Under the pieces are notes generated by a model that was not told where the DNA came from, did no database searches, and saw only the letters and a program-made list of their open reading frames with translations. The translations under genes and the position numbers were made by a program. Source: Nitrospira sp. (GTDB taxonomy: Bacteria; Nitrospirota; Nitrospiria; Nitrospirales; Nitrospiraceae). Taken from it: a stretch of 47,817 nucleotides of DNA. Position 1 is the stretch's first letter. Each line of letters opens with the position of its first letter. Shown one piece after another: positions 23,328 through 31,341 of this stretch. Location of the stretch: NCBI GenBank assembly GCA_003135435.1, contig PLBR01000235.1, positions 1 through 47,817 of the forward strand. Direction: 5' to 3'.

Positions 23328-23741
23328 CTAAGGAGTACGGCTCGTGGTGCGAGGGAGCGCATCCCGCCAGACTCCCCAACCTAAGAGTATCCAGCCTGCC
23401 ATGAATGCCAGCCCACCGATCGGGGTCACAGCCCCCATCCACCGGATGCCCGCAAGAGACACCACGTACAGACTGCCTGAAAAGAGAAGAATCCCAAGGA
23501 TAAAGAGCCATCCAGATTTTTCAAGGCGTTGTCCGGGGTAACGATCAATTGCCCAAGAAACTATACACAGCCCAAACGCATGATACATCACATACCTTGT
23601 TGCGGTCTCGAACACTTGGAGCATAGGCGCATCCAGAATTTCCTTGAGCGCATGGGCACCAAAGGCGCCGGCAGCAACGCCGGATCCCGCCAAAATGCTC
23701 CCAAGCACCAAGAATCGCTGAGAAGGTGAATGACCTATCAT
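23328..23741 (-). CDS. DUF423 (YgdD-like) membrane protein
   Basis: A 137-residue membrane protein with four helices. It carries the DUF423 signature near the N-terminus, LAGSGVAAGAFGAHALKEIL, followed by ETATRYVMYHAFGLCI (Tyr-x2-His-Ala, strongly conserved in the family), FILGILLFSGSLYVVSL and AVTPIGGLAFMAGWILLGWG. The role of the family is unknown; it is found in the inner membrane. ATG 23741 has a perfect AGGAGG 6 bases upstream, and this Shine-Dalgarno sequence overlaps the tip (CTAG) of the adjacent repeat element. Confidence 0.9.
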   Translation of the reverse strand: MIGHSPSQRFLVLGSILAGSGVAAGAFGAHALKEILDAPMLQVFETATRYVMYHAFGLCIVSWAIDRYPGQRLEKSGWLFILGILLFSGSLYVVSLAGIRWMGAVTPIGGLAFMAGWILLGWGVWRDALPRTTSRTP

Positions 23742-23751
23742 AAGTATCCTC

Positions 23752-23922
23752 CTAGCAGGATGCTGAAAAAGCCTCTTTTCTCACCCGCCCAACCCTGCGC
23801 GCCGAGACGCGCCTTTCACCAGGCATCGTTCTCGCGTCGCTCAGAAGCTCAACGTACCGAAGCTACGCCTCGCCTCTTCGCTCGCTGCGGCCTTGCTGAA
23901 CGGCCTTTTTGAGCATCCTGCG
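23752..23922. mobile_element. Palindromic element, TAGCAGG...CCTGCTA family, copy 4
   Basis: The ends ctagcaggatgctgaaaaag and cctttttgagcatcctgcg are near-perfect inverted repeats. The interior includes ttctcacccgcccaaccctg, shared with copy 3. The left tip overlaps the ribosome binding site of the DUF423 gene, so the element also carries or borders that gene's 5' region. Confidence 0.75.
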
Positions 23923-24488
23923 TGACTTTATCCTATTGTCCTGGAAATAGAGACCACTCAATTTTCACCGTGCCACAACAGTTGTTCCGGAGACTCCTGA
24001 TCCTCATTACTCATAACGGTTCGCCGCGAAATCTCCCGAAAGAACGTTCCTCGTGAAACGTGAAGTGGAACATATCTGACGATCTGTCGATCTGATGATT
24101 GGTCGGAAACTCAACAGGTCAACAGGTCAACAGATTCCGGAATTGCTTCACGAACGACGCTTCACACGCAAGTGCAGCGGATCGGCGATTGTAGCAGAAG
24201 CGCTCATGGATAATGTGGGCCAAGTCTCGATATGCCTCTCGAATGCCCCCGCTGCACATTGACCAATTCTGATTCCACTCCCCCCTGCTCATATGGGTAT
24301 GATCTGACCCTGCAGATCCGCAAAGCAACGGATCGCTCTGATGAGTTGATTTAATGGGAACGTTTCCATAGGTCGTGCGTAGGTGCAGGAGATACAGACA
24401 GTTACCCGTACACCACTATTTCGGGTAAGGCCCCCCACCTCTTGAGGAATAGCCAAGCACCCCTTTCCCATACTACCCTGCGCATAAC
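23923..24488. other. Gene-free stretch with a solo repeat end
   Basis: No supported gene. A 69-codon minus-strand frame (24119-24328) has no ribosome binding site. The part at 24199-24226 (gctcatggataatgtgggcc) resembles the end of the element at 24863-25081 (ttcatgaataatgcaggcta), so this may be a decayed copy. A short tandem tcaacaggtcaacagg occurs at about 24112-24130. Confidence 0.45.
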
Positions 24489-24866
24489 ATGATGGCTCAA
24501 GGGACACAACAGACCTGGTGGGATAGTCCGAAGTTTACTATTGACTGCGTGCTAGCGAACGTAAGCAAGCAGCTTGAAGCGGACGGGTGCGTCCTCGAAT
24601 GCTTAGAGGGTGGGCATAAGCTCACCACCCCTGATCACCTGAGAGCAGGGGATTTCGTGAAAGTCCAATTATGGTTGGAAGGCGAGGAGGCCTTTATAGA
24701 TATCCGGCTGGCGGAAGTCAGAAAGGTTCACGACCACTGGATCACGGTGGAAGTGATCCAGGTGAGCCCAAATGACCGGATGAGATTGAAACGATTTATC
24801 GATGCCCCCGCAACCATGCACATCGAAAAACCTGCTCTCATCGACCATCTTCTCATTCGGGCCTAG
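24489..24866 (+). CDS. PilZ-like domain protein (atypical)
   Basis: A 125-residue protein. The beta-barrel pattern of PilZ domains is visible: DGCVLECLEGGHKLTTPDHL, then AGDFVKVQLWLEGEEAFIDI, then AEVRKVHDHWITVEVIQVSP, and a terminal helix NDRMRLKRFI. PilZ domains bind cyclic di-GMP through an N-terminal RxxxR and a D/NxSxxG motif. Neither is present here, so nucleotide binding is doubtful and the protein may be a structural or partner-binding variant. Two tandem ATGs start the frame; no Shine-Dalgarno sequence is seen. The TAG stop lies within the tip of the following repeat element. Confidence 0.65.
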   Translation: MMAQGTQQTWWDSPKFTIDCVLANVSKQLEADGCVLECLEGGHKLTTPDHLRAGDFVKVQLWLEGEEAFIDIRLAEVRKVHDHWITVEVIQVSPNDRMRLKRFIDAPATMHIEKPALIDHLLIRA

Positions 24867-25081
24867 CCCGCATTATTCATGAAGCTTCTGCTGCAAGCGC
24901 GGATGCCTGTCTCAAGCGAGACGGGCGAGACGGGGGAGGGTTGATCTGGTTCATCTGGTCTATCTGGTTCAACCAAACAAACGAGATAAACCAGATAAAC
25001 TAGAGAGACCAGCCGGTGCTCGCGCTCCTCGCGCGCCACTCCGCCATTTCGCGACGCACCTTCATGAATAATGCAGGCTAG
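24863..25081. mobile_element. Palindromic element, CTAGCCCGCATTATTCATGAAG family
   Basis: The left end ctagcccgcattattcatga (then ag) and the right end cttcatgaataatgcaggct (then ag) are 22-base inverted repeats with one mismatch. The interior has a gcgagacgggcgag module and a hairpin whose arms are 9-base tandem repeats: atctggttc/atctggtct/atctggttc on the left (24944-24970) and gataaacca/gataaacta/gagagacca on the right (24985-25011). No frame. The first TAG is the stop codon of the upstream gene. Confidence 0.75.
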
Positions 25082-25286
25082 CTCAGTGTCAACCTCTCCG
25101 GATGGAATCAACAACACTACGGGTCGCTCGGATCAAATCGATCGCAGGGACGGCACAGCAGTCGAACGTACCGTGTGCTCGCCAGGTTGACATGGCGTGG
25201 CTCGGAGCCATTGGTGCGGCGGAATTGTCCGTGGATGGTTGGTCCAAAAATAGGGGAGGCACGCATCAAACGCAACCCCTTGTTTT

Positions 25287-25376
25287 TGGTGCCGGAGGCC
25301 GGGATTGAACCGGCATGGGCCTGTTAAGCCCGAGGGATTTTAAGTCCCTTGCGTCTGCCAATTTCGCCACTCCGGC
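25287..25376 (-). tRNA. tRNA-Leu (anticodon TAA)
   Basis: A 90-base minus-strand tRNA with acceptor GCCGGAG pairing with CTCCGGC, a D-arm GGCGAAATTGGCAGACGC, and an anticodon arm with stem AGGGA/TCCCT and loop CTTAAAA (anticodon TAA, codon UUA). It has a long class II variable arm (CGGGCTTAACAGGCCCATG) that marks tRNA-Leu. The T-arm is CCGGTTCAATCCCGG, and the 3' end is discriminator A with encoded CCA. All parts are intact. Confidence 0.96.
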
Positions 25377-25434
25377 AGCAGGGGCCGCAGTGGCGGGACT
25401 CTAGCATCGGGGTCTAGGTCGGTCAAGGTCGGCC

Positions 25435-25609
25435 TAGGAGCCTGTCCAACATTGACCTTTCTACTGCAGCGAACGATCCGCGACTATCTGCGTCGTGCTC
25501 GGCCCGCTCACAAGAACCGTGAAACGTGGGTCAGCCTCAGGCCTGCGGCCTCGCATCTGGCCACACCTCCTTCGCCTCGTCACGAACGGCAATGTTGGAC
25601 CGGCTCCAA
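25435..25609. mobile_element. Palindromic element, GGAGCCTGTCCAACATTG family, copy 1
   Basis: The left end taggagcctgtccaacattg and the right end caatgttggaccggctccaa are 20-base inverted repeats with two mismatches. About 175 bp with no frame. A single end of the same family (taggagcctgtccgacatt) occurs at the right edge of the window, inside the histidine kinase locus. Confidence 0.7.
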
Positions 25610-25612
25610 GTA

Positions 25613-25646
25613 GGCGCAAACAGCCTAGCAAGAAGCTGTTTGCGCC
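25613..25646. repeat. Perfect 12-bp hairpin beside the element
   Basis: ggcgcaaacagc (25613-25624) and gctgtttgcgcc (25635-25646) are exact inverted copies with a 10-base loop. It lies downstream of the YtxH gene (minus strand), without a T-run, so it may be an mRNA stabiliser, or part of the neighbouring element or its insertion target. Confidence 0.6.
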
Positions 25647-25677
25647 ACAGGTCTGGCCGCTGAGTGAGCCACTCCAA

Positions 25678-25938
25678 CTACACCGCTTCGATCCGCGGCC
25701 TCTGATCGTCCGTCTGAATGAGAGGCTTCCTGCGATCCATCACTTCTTTCACCCCGGATTGGACCGCCCGACTCCATCGAGTCGCTTGCAATTGGGCCTT
25801 TTTCGAATAGCGACCGACATCACGCCGGGTCTCTGCCCCCGTTTGCGGCGCGAAGAGTAATCCAATCCCCGCTCCGATCACCGCCCCACCTGCCACCAAC
25901 GCTGCGACCTTCGCTACCTGACGTCCCTGGTCTGACAT
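25678..25938 (-). CDS. YtxH-domain protein
   Basis: An 86-residue protein from ATG 25938, with a very strong AAGGAGGT 5 bases upstream. A frame extension upstream is ignored for that reason. After a short polar start there is a glycine-rich hydrophobic segment (VAALVAGGAVIGAGIGLLFA), then PQTGAETRRDV, the hallmark of the YtxH family, and a charged helical tail. Such proteins are membrane-anchored and are often linked to general or envelope stress, with no defined activity. It is a single gene between the repeat cluster and lgt. Confidence 0.85.
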   Translation of the reverse strand: MSDQGRQVAKVAALVAGGAVIGAGIGLLFAPQTGAETRRDVGRYSKKAQLQATRWSRAVQSGVKEVMDRRKPLIQTDDQRPRIEAV

Positions 25939-26277
25939 GGTGAACCTCCTTGACACGGTTGAATGAAGAATGTGAGTGCCGACACGCTGCATGCTCATGC
26001 TCTATTTCCTACAGCACTAAGCGTGCCAGACGAGAAACCACAAAATCTCCCATGATTCGTCGCAGCCCTGTTCCTACGATTAAGAGCGCTTAATTTTCAG
26101 TTGTGTTTTCCTCACAGTTCACGACACAGGCGTGACAGAAAACCAACATACGAAAGTGGTAGGCCTCTCAAACTGGCTCTGAGCAACGATCAGAATTGAT
26201 GTTCCGCAGGGCAAACGCGTGCTTGCAATGGTTGAGACCCTCACCTATTATTCTCAAATACGCCACATGAGGCACTA

Positions 26278-27093
26278 ATGACTTTGTTGCACGCGATCCC
26301 CTACCCCAACATCAGCCCGGTCTTTCTTGAACTGGGCCCCCTGCAGTTTCGCTGGTACGGTCTGATGTATCTGATCGGACTGGCGGGCGCCTATTTCCTG
26401 ATCATGCGTCGAGTAGAGTCGAAGGGCCTCTCCATGACCAAGGACCAGGTCTACAATATGGTCGTGTGGGCTGCGTTTGGGGTGTTTATCGGAGGACGGC
26501 TCGGCTACACCCTCTTCTATAATTTTTCTTACTATGTGCAGCATCCGGCCAGTATCGTGGCAGTCTGGGAAGGGGGCATGTCGTTCCACGGCGGCCTGCT
26601 CGGAGTCATCGTTGCCTTGTTTTGGTTCAGCCAACGGCAGGGTATTCCCGCCTACCAGATTGCAGACTTGGCAGCCGCCGCCACGCCAATCGGGCTAGGA
26701 TTCGGGCGACTCGGCAATTTCATCAATGGGGAGTTGTATGGCCGAGCCACCGATGTCGACTGGTGTATGGTGTTTCCGAGTGGAGGGCCTGCCTGCCGCC
26801 ATCCCTCACAACTGTATGAGGCAGGTCTTGAGGGTGTTTTCTTGTTTACCCTGTTATGGGTCATCGCGAAAACCATACCGCCGTCGGGAACAATTTTTTG
26901 GAGTTTTATCACCGGCTATGGAGTCTGCCGGATGATCGTAGAATTCGTTCGCGAACCGGATGCCCAACTTGGTTTTATCCTCGGATCCTTCTCGATGGGC
27001 CAACTCCTCTCCCTTCCCATGGTCGTGGTGGGAATCTTTATGCTCGTCCTCGGTTATCAGCGGCGGACCTTGATTCAGGCTAAATCTCAGTAA
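26278..27093 (+). CDS. lgt: Prolipoprotein diacylglyceryl transferase
   Basis: A 271-residue inner-membrane enzyme with seven or so helices. It moves a diacylglyceryl group from phosphatidylglycerol to the lipobox Cys of prolipoproteins, the first step of lipoprotein maturation. Visible signatures: FRWYGLMYLIGLAGAYFL, the GGRLGYTLFYN loop, WEGGMSFHGGLLG (conserved His), and the family pattern GRLGNFINGELYGR with catalytic-site Arg and Asn, then CRHPSQLYEA. ATG 26278 follows GAGG. The 3' end overlaps the convergent zincin gene by 7 bases. It would serve the lipoproteins predicted at 6202-7863 and 10351-11142. Confidence 0.96.
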   Translation: MTLLHAIPYPNISPVFLELGPLQFRWYGLMYLIGLAGAYFLIMRRVESKGLSMTKDQVYNMVVWAAFGVFIGGRLGYTLFYNFSYYVQHPASIVAVWEGGMSFHGGLLGVIVALFWFSQRQGIPAYQIADLAAAATPIGLGFGRLGNFINGELYGRATDVDWCMVFPSGGPACRHPSQLYEAGLEGVFLFTLLWVIAKTIPPSGTIFWSFITGYGVCRMIVEFVREPDAQLGFILGSFSMGQLLSLPMVVVGIFMLVLGYQRRTLIQAKSQ

Positions 27094-27452
27094 GGCATCT
27101 CCTCGTCATCCAGCCCGACATGGTGTCCGAGTTCATGGACGACCGTGTCGCGGACCTCGTGAATGACTTCGGCCTTCGTCCGGCAGAGACGCAGGATGGG
27201 GCCTCGATAGATGGCGATACGGGCAGGCAGTTCACCAGCAGGCTGGAAAAAAGATGACTGATCAATCGGGACGCCTTGATACAGACCCAGCAGATCGTCT
27301 TCTGATTCCAGTTCAAGATCCTGCAGAACATCGGATGACGGTTCCTCTTCAACCACGATGGATACCTCATCGGCGAGCGTTGCGAAGCGGGCTGGCAGTC
27401 CAGCGAGTGCCTCTTGGATCCAGGCGTCGAATTCTTCCGGCGAGATAGTCAT
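27087..27452 (-). CDS. Minimal zincin-like metallopeptidase-family protein
   Basis: A 121-residue protein from ATG 27452; GTG 27473 is an alternative start. The C-terminus carries HEVRDTVVHELGHHVGLDDE, an HExxHxxG-like zinc site written HELGHH. This matches the short possibly proteolytic 'zincin-like' family (PF06262), whose members are 110-140 residues long. The rest fits the family: FDAWIQEALAGLPARFATLA at the start and ARIAIYRGPILRLC before the zinc helix. It is cytoplasmic, with unknown substrate. It is convergent with lgt. Confidence 0.88.
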   Translation of the reverse strand: MTISPEEFDAWIQEALAGLPARFATLADEVSIVVEEEPSSDVLQDLELESEDDLLGLYQGVPIDQSSFFQPAGELPARIAIYRGPILRLCRTKAEVIHEVRDTVVHELGHHVGLDDEEMPY

Positions 27453-27647
27453 TGGATGTTTAGATCGTGGCACCGTTCTGGTCCCTCGCGATGTCTATCA
27501 CTCAGTTCTCCCGAGCAACAACTTGACGATCACACCGATCACAAAGCCTCTCAGGAGAAATACGTCCTCCCAGTACACCAAAATGCATCTACGCCGCACA
27601 TAGGATTTGGACTCGGTTAAGGGGGCTAGGTCACAACAGCAGCGACT

Positions 27648-30600
27648 TCACACGCTAAGCTGTTCAAGGACTGTTTTAGCCTCAATCAAGTCGAGGTTGT
27701 CGACGCCTTCGGTGAATCTGGAGTACACGGCCTTCAAGATGCGTGTGGCCTCATCCACTTTATTTTGTTTCCTCCAGAGCCTAGCCAGGCTCGTGGCGGT
27801 TCGAAGTTCAAACATTTTTGCATGCTGATCTTGCGCAATCTTCAAGGCTTCACACAAACACTGTTCTGCTGCCTGGACGGAGGGGTCGGATTGTGCGAGC
27901 AGCAGTTCGCCCTTCAGACGAAGCAGTTCCGCTTGCCAAAACAGTTCTCCCCCAGTTGCAGCAAACTTCTGCGCTTCCTCAATTGCGCCCAAGCCTTCGT
28001 CAATGCGTTTGTGTCGTAAATATATTTCTGCAAGCAAAGCCAATGTAAAAGTGCTGTTGAGACCTGCACCTGTGACTCGAATAGCGGAAAGTCCGTGTAT
28101 TAACTTACCGAGACCTTCCTCTTGCCCATTTTCGGCCAAAGCCCATCCTTGAAAGGTCGTCGCCAATGCCAAACCCAATTCAAATGAGTATTGCGTTGAA
28201 ACCGCAATGGCTTCGTCGGCAAGCTCCAGCGTTCTCTTCGCATTGCGGAAAGTGGAATAGATCCAGGAAAGATAAACTAAGGTAATAACTCGAGTGAATG
28301 GGTGTTCCAACTCCCTCGCCATGCCAATGACCTCCAGCGCCAGCGTTTCAGCTTGCTCAACCTCGCCTAATATCCACAATGTCCTGGCCAGGTAACTCGC
28401 CGCGGTTATCCCGGGATCTTGGGCATAGAGAAAGGCATGTGAGCGGTGTTGATTCGGATCATACAGGGATTTTGCGGTAATCAGATGGGTTCGTGCTTCA
28501 TCAAACCGACCGAGGTAGAAATAGGTCGTACCCAAATTCCGGTGAGCTTCAATCAGTAGATCCGAGCTTTGCTCGTGGTTAGCCAGAGCGAGGAGATTTT
28601 CGGCTAGGCCGCGAGCATTGGCGAGTTGCCCTCTGACCAGATGGAATATCCATAATCCCCAAATGGCGCGAAACTGATGCAGGGAACCGCTGTTCTCCTG
28701 TGACAACTCCATCGCCCTTCGATAATTGTGTTCCGTTTCGTCGGATGCATATCCTTTTACGGACACCAAGGGGACTCCGCGTGCAATGAGGAGGTCCAAC
28801 TCCAGGGCATTACGTTCCTGGCCTTGCGGCAGATCCGTTAGCAAATCTAGCGCCCTATTATAATGACTGAGCGCTTCGATATTGGCTGATCGTTCCGCAT
28901 CTCTGCGAGCTGCAAGTTGCCAATAATCAATTGCCTGACCGGTCAATCCTGCCTGTTCATAGTGATAAGCCAGGAGCTCCGGTTCCATTTTTACCCTCTC
29001 GGGGAACCTGCTCTCCAGCGTTTTGGCAATTCGCGCATGGAGTACTCGCCGAGGTTTCTTGGGGAGGGTGCTGTAGGCAGCTTCTTGGACTAGAGCATGC
29101 TTAAAGTGGTATGTCGCAAGGGGTATCTCGCCCTCTTGGAAAATGAGCCCGGACGCGACGAACCGGTCGAGCGCTTGCCTCAACTGGCTGTCCGGCATTT
29201 CGACCGTGGCCCGTAACAGCTCGTAGCTGAATTCACGTCCGATCGCTGCTCCGGTTTGGACAATCTCTTTGGCCGGCCCCAATCGGTCCACCCGTTCCAT
29301 GAGCAACGCGTGCAGATTGTCCGGAATGGGCAATTCCTTTAATGTGGCCTTCAAGGTAAATGCATCGTTGTTCTCAGTCAGCAGCCCGGATTCCAGCACA
29401 TTTTCCGTCAACGCTTCGATATAGAGAGGCACGCCATCGGCCTTCGCCAGAATCGCCTGCTGCACCTCGGGCGGCAGCGTTTTCCCTCCTGTCATCGTCG
29501 CCATGAGTTCAGCACTCTGCCGACGTGGAAGCCGGCTCAGCGTCAGAAACGTCACGTGACTATAGTCCGCCCACACCGGCTTGAAGTCGGGGCGAAAGGT
29601 GATCAGCACCAACACGCGCATCTGCCGAATGCGGTCAATGATTCGCGTCAGGAGGTCCAGCGTCGTGGGATCTAGCCAATGGGCATCTTCCACAATGAAC
29701 AACAGTGGACAGCGATCGGCCAGCCTTTGTAGATGATGCACGAGGGCTTCCAGCGTCATTTCCTTGCGTTTTTCGGATGACATAGTGAGCGGCGGGTACC
29801 GGTGATCTCCTCGAATCGAGAGTAGATCTGCAAGCAATGACACCGTGTCCTGGTTATCAATTCCGCTTTCGCGAGCCATGACGTCGAGTTTATTCAGTTG
29901 CGCCTGGGCACTGTCCTGACTGGCGAGTCCCGCTGCCTGCCGCAGAAAATTGATCGCCGGATAGAGCGCCGTATTGGTATGGTACGGTGAACAGTGAAAT
30001 TGAATCGTCTGGTACCGTTCATCGGCGAGGCGGTCACACAGACTATGAGTCAGTCTCGATTTTCCGATGCCGGCCTCACCACACAGGAGCACGACCTGTC
30101 CTTCGCCGCCGACGGCTTCGCGCCAGCGACCCACCAGGAGTGCGAGCTCCTGCTCTCTGCCGACGAAATTGGTTAAGTGGCTGGCTCGATGGGACTCAAA
30201 CCGGCTGGCCGACAATCTGATACTCAATACCTGCCAGGCTTGGACGGGTGTATCGAACCCTTTCAGCGACACGACGCCAAGATCCGCGAACTCGAACTCA
30301 TGTCCGACAAGACGTTTCGTCACCGGGTCTATGACTATCTGATTGGGTTGTGCCAGTGCTTGGAGGCGAGCGGCAAGATTCGGGGTTTCGCCGAACACTG
30401 ACCGTTCCTTGGCGGTGTCCTGCCCCATCAGTTCGCCGACGACGACGTGACCCGTCGCGATCCCGATGCGTGCTGCAAGACTAACCCCTGGATGGGGAGT
30501 GTCGTGATTGAGCGCCGTCACCGTATCCAGAATCGCCAGTCCGGCATGGACCGCGCGTTCCGCATCGTGTTCGTGAGCCTGGGGGTACCCAAAATAGACC

Positions 30601-31040
30601 AACATCCCATCACCCATGTATTTGGCGATATAGCCATTGAACCGACCAACCGCTTGGCTACAGGCGTCTAAAAAACGTCGGACCACATCCTGGAGGTCTT
30701 CAGGGTCCACCCGGCGAGACAGCGCGGTCGAATCCACCAGATCACAAAACATCACCGTCAACTGGCGCCGTTCGGCTTGCTCTCGCTCGAGAGGGACTGG
30801 CGGCGTGTCCAGACTGACGCCAAGGGGGAGAGACCCCGGGCCCCTACCTTCAGCGCTCGGTGACAATTGCGCGATCGCGCGCAAGAGTGTTTTTCGATGT
30901 CCCAGTAAGACACCCAGCGCCTCCAGGTCGCTCTCCTTCAGCTCGGGTAGTACATCCCACGTGATCGCATTGTGCTGAAACGCCTCAGAGTATCTCCCGA
31001 GACCAAGGTTATCCAGCCACGCTGATACACGATCATTCAT
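27648..31040 (-). CDS. SAM / class III adenylate cyclase / ATPase / TPR regulator
   Basis: A 1130-residue multidomain protein. Residues 1-60 are a SAM domain (VSAWLDNLGLGRYSEAFQHN). Residues about 90-270 are a class III nucleotide cyclase with both metal-binding aspartates (MFCDLVDST, Asp100; YMGDGMLVYFG, Asp144) and NLAARLQ at the substrate end. Residues about 290-560 are an AAA-like ATPase of the STAND type, with FVGRE at its start, Walker A GEAGIGKS (321-328) and VEDAHWLDP as Walker B. The rest, to 1130, is a TPR superhelix. The arrangement suggests a sensor that gates cAMP (or cGMP) synthesis by ATP-dependent assembly. The ligand is unknown. It is a single gene, and no partner regulator is adjacent. 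Confidence 0.93.
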   Translation of the reverse strand: MNDRVSAWLDNLGLGRYSEAFQHNAITWDVLPELKESDLEALGVLLGHRKTLLRAIAQLSPSAEGRGPGSLPLGVSLDTPPVPLEREQAERRQLTVMFCDLVDSTALSRRVDPEDLQDVVRRFLDACSQAVGRFNGYIAKYMGDGMLVYFGYPQAHEHDAERAVHAGLAILDTVTALNHDTPHPGVSLAARIGIATGHVVVGELMGQDTAKERSVFGETPNLAARLQALAQPNQIVIDPVTKRLVGHEFEFADLGVVSLKGFDTPVQAWQVLSIRLSASRFESHRASHLTNFVGREQELALLVGRWREAVGGEGQVVLLCGEAGIGKSRLTHSLCDRLADERYQTIQFHCSPYHTNTALYPAINFLRQAAGLASQDSAQAQLNKLDVMARESGIDNQDTVSLLADLLSIRGDHRYPPLTMSSEKRKEMTLEALVHHLQRLADRCPLLFIVEDAHWLDPTTLDLLTRIIDRIRQMRVLVLITFRPDFKPVWADYSHVTFLTLSRLPRRQSAELMATMTGGKTLPPEVQQAILAKADGVPLYIEALTENVLESGLLTENNDAFTLKATLKELPIPDNLHALLMERVDRLGPAKEIVQTGAAIGREFSYELLRATVEMPDSQLRQALDRFVASGLIFQEGEIPLATYHFKHALVQEAAYSTLPKKPRRVLHARIAKTLESRFPERVKMEPELLAYHYEQAGLTGQAIDYWQLAARRDAERSANIEALSHYNRALDLLTDLPQGQERNALELDLLIARGVPLVSVKGYASDETEHNYRRAMELSQENSGSLHQFRAIWGLWIFHLVRGQLANARGLAENLLALANHEQSSDLLIEAHRNLGTTYFYLGRFDEARTHLITAKSLYDPNQHRSHAFLYAQDPGITAASYLARTLWILGEVEQAETLALEVIGMARELEHPFTRVITLVYLSWIYSTFRNAKRTLELADEAIAVSTQYSFELGLALATTFQGWALAENGQEEGLGKLIHGLSAIRVTGAGLNSTFTLALLAEIYLRHKRIDEGLGAIEEAQKFAATGGELFWQAELLRLKGELLLAQSDPSVQAAEQCLCEALKIAQDQHAKMFELRTATSLARLWRKQNKVDEATRILKAVYSRFTEGVDNLDLIEAKTVLEQLSV

Positions 31041-31151
31041 AATGGATACAGTCGATGGTGGATATTCCAGCCTGTGAAGGATAGGATTAACTGCGTTAAG
31101 CGTAGGAGATTACTCGTTGCGGGGAGTAATCCTTCAAGCAATGATACACGT

Positions 31152-31328
31152 ATGATGAACAGCGCTTCCACGAATACGATCCCGGAACGGCCTTTCATTC
31201 GACAGCTGGAGCGCTGGCTGGTCGGCCTGGCGATGATGGTCATCGCGTACCTGCTTGAGAAAGCCGTGTTACGTTCGATCAGGCGCAATGGCACGAAGTC
31301 TTCGTCGCGGGACCGCACTGCATCGTAA
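31152..31328 (+). CDS. Candidate small membrane protein
   Basis: A 58-residue frame from ATG 31152. One hydrophobic segment is flanked by basic residues (RQLERWLVGLAMMVIAYLLE then KAVLRSIRR), a believable single-pass membrane protein. No strong ribosome binding site is seen. It lies in the 300-base gap between two minus-strand genes, on the opposite strand, and ends 13 bases before the end of the UspA-ABC1 gene. A real gene is plausible but unproven. Confidence 0.4.
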   Translation: MMNSASTNTIPERPFIRQLERWLVGLAMMVIAYLLEKAVLRSIRRNGTKSSSRDRTAS

Positions 31329-31341
31329 ACCATTGTCATCT

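Noticed and set aside
25613-25646. Hairpin taken as rho-independent terminator of the YtxH gene
   Set aside because: The stem is perfect but no T-run follows in the direction of that gene, so terminator is not supported; kept only as an inverted repeat.
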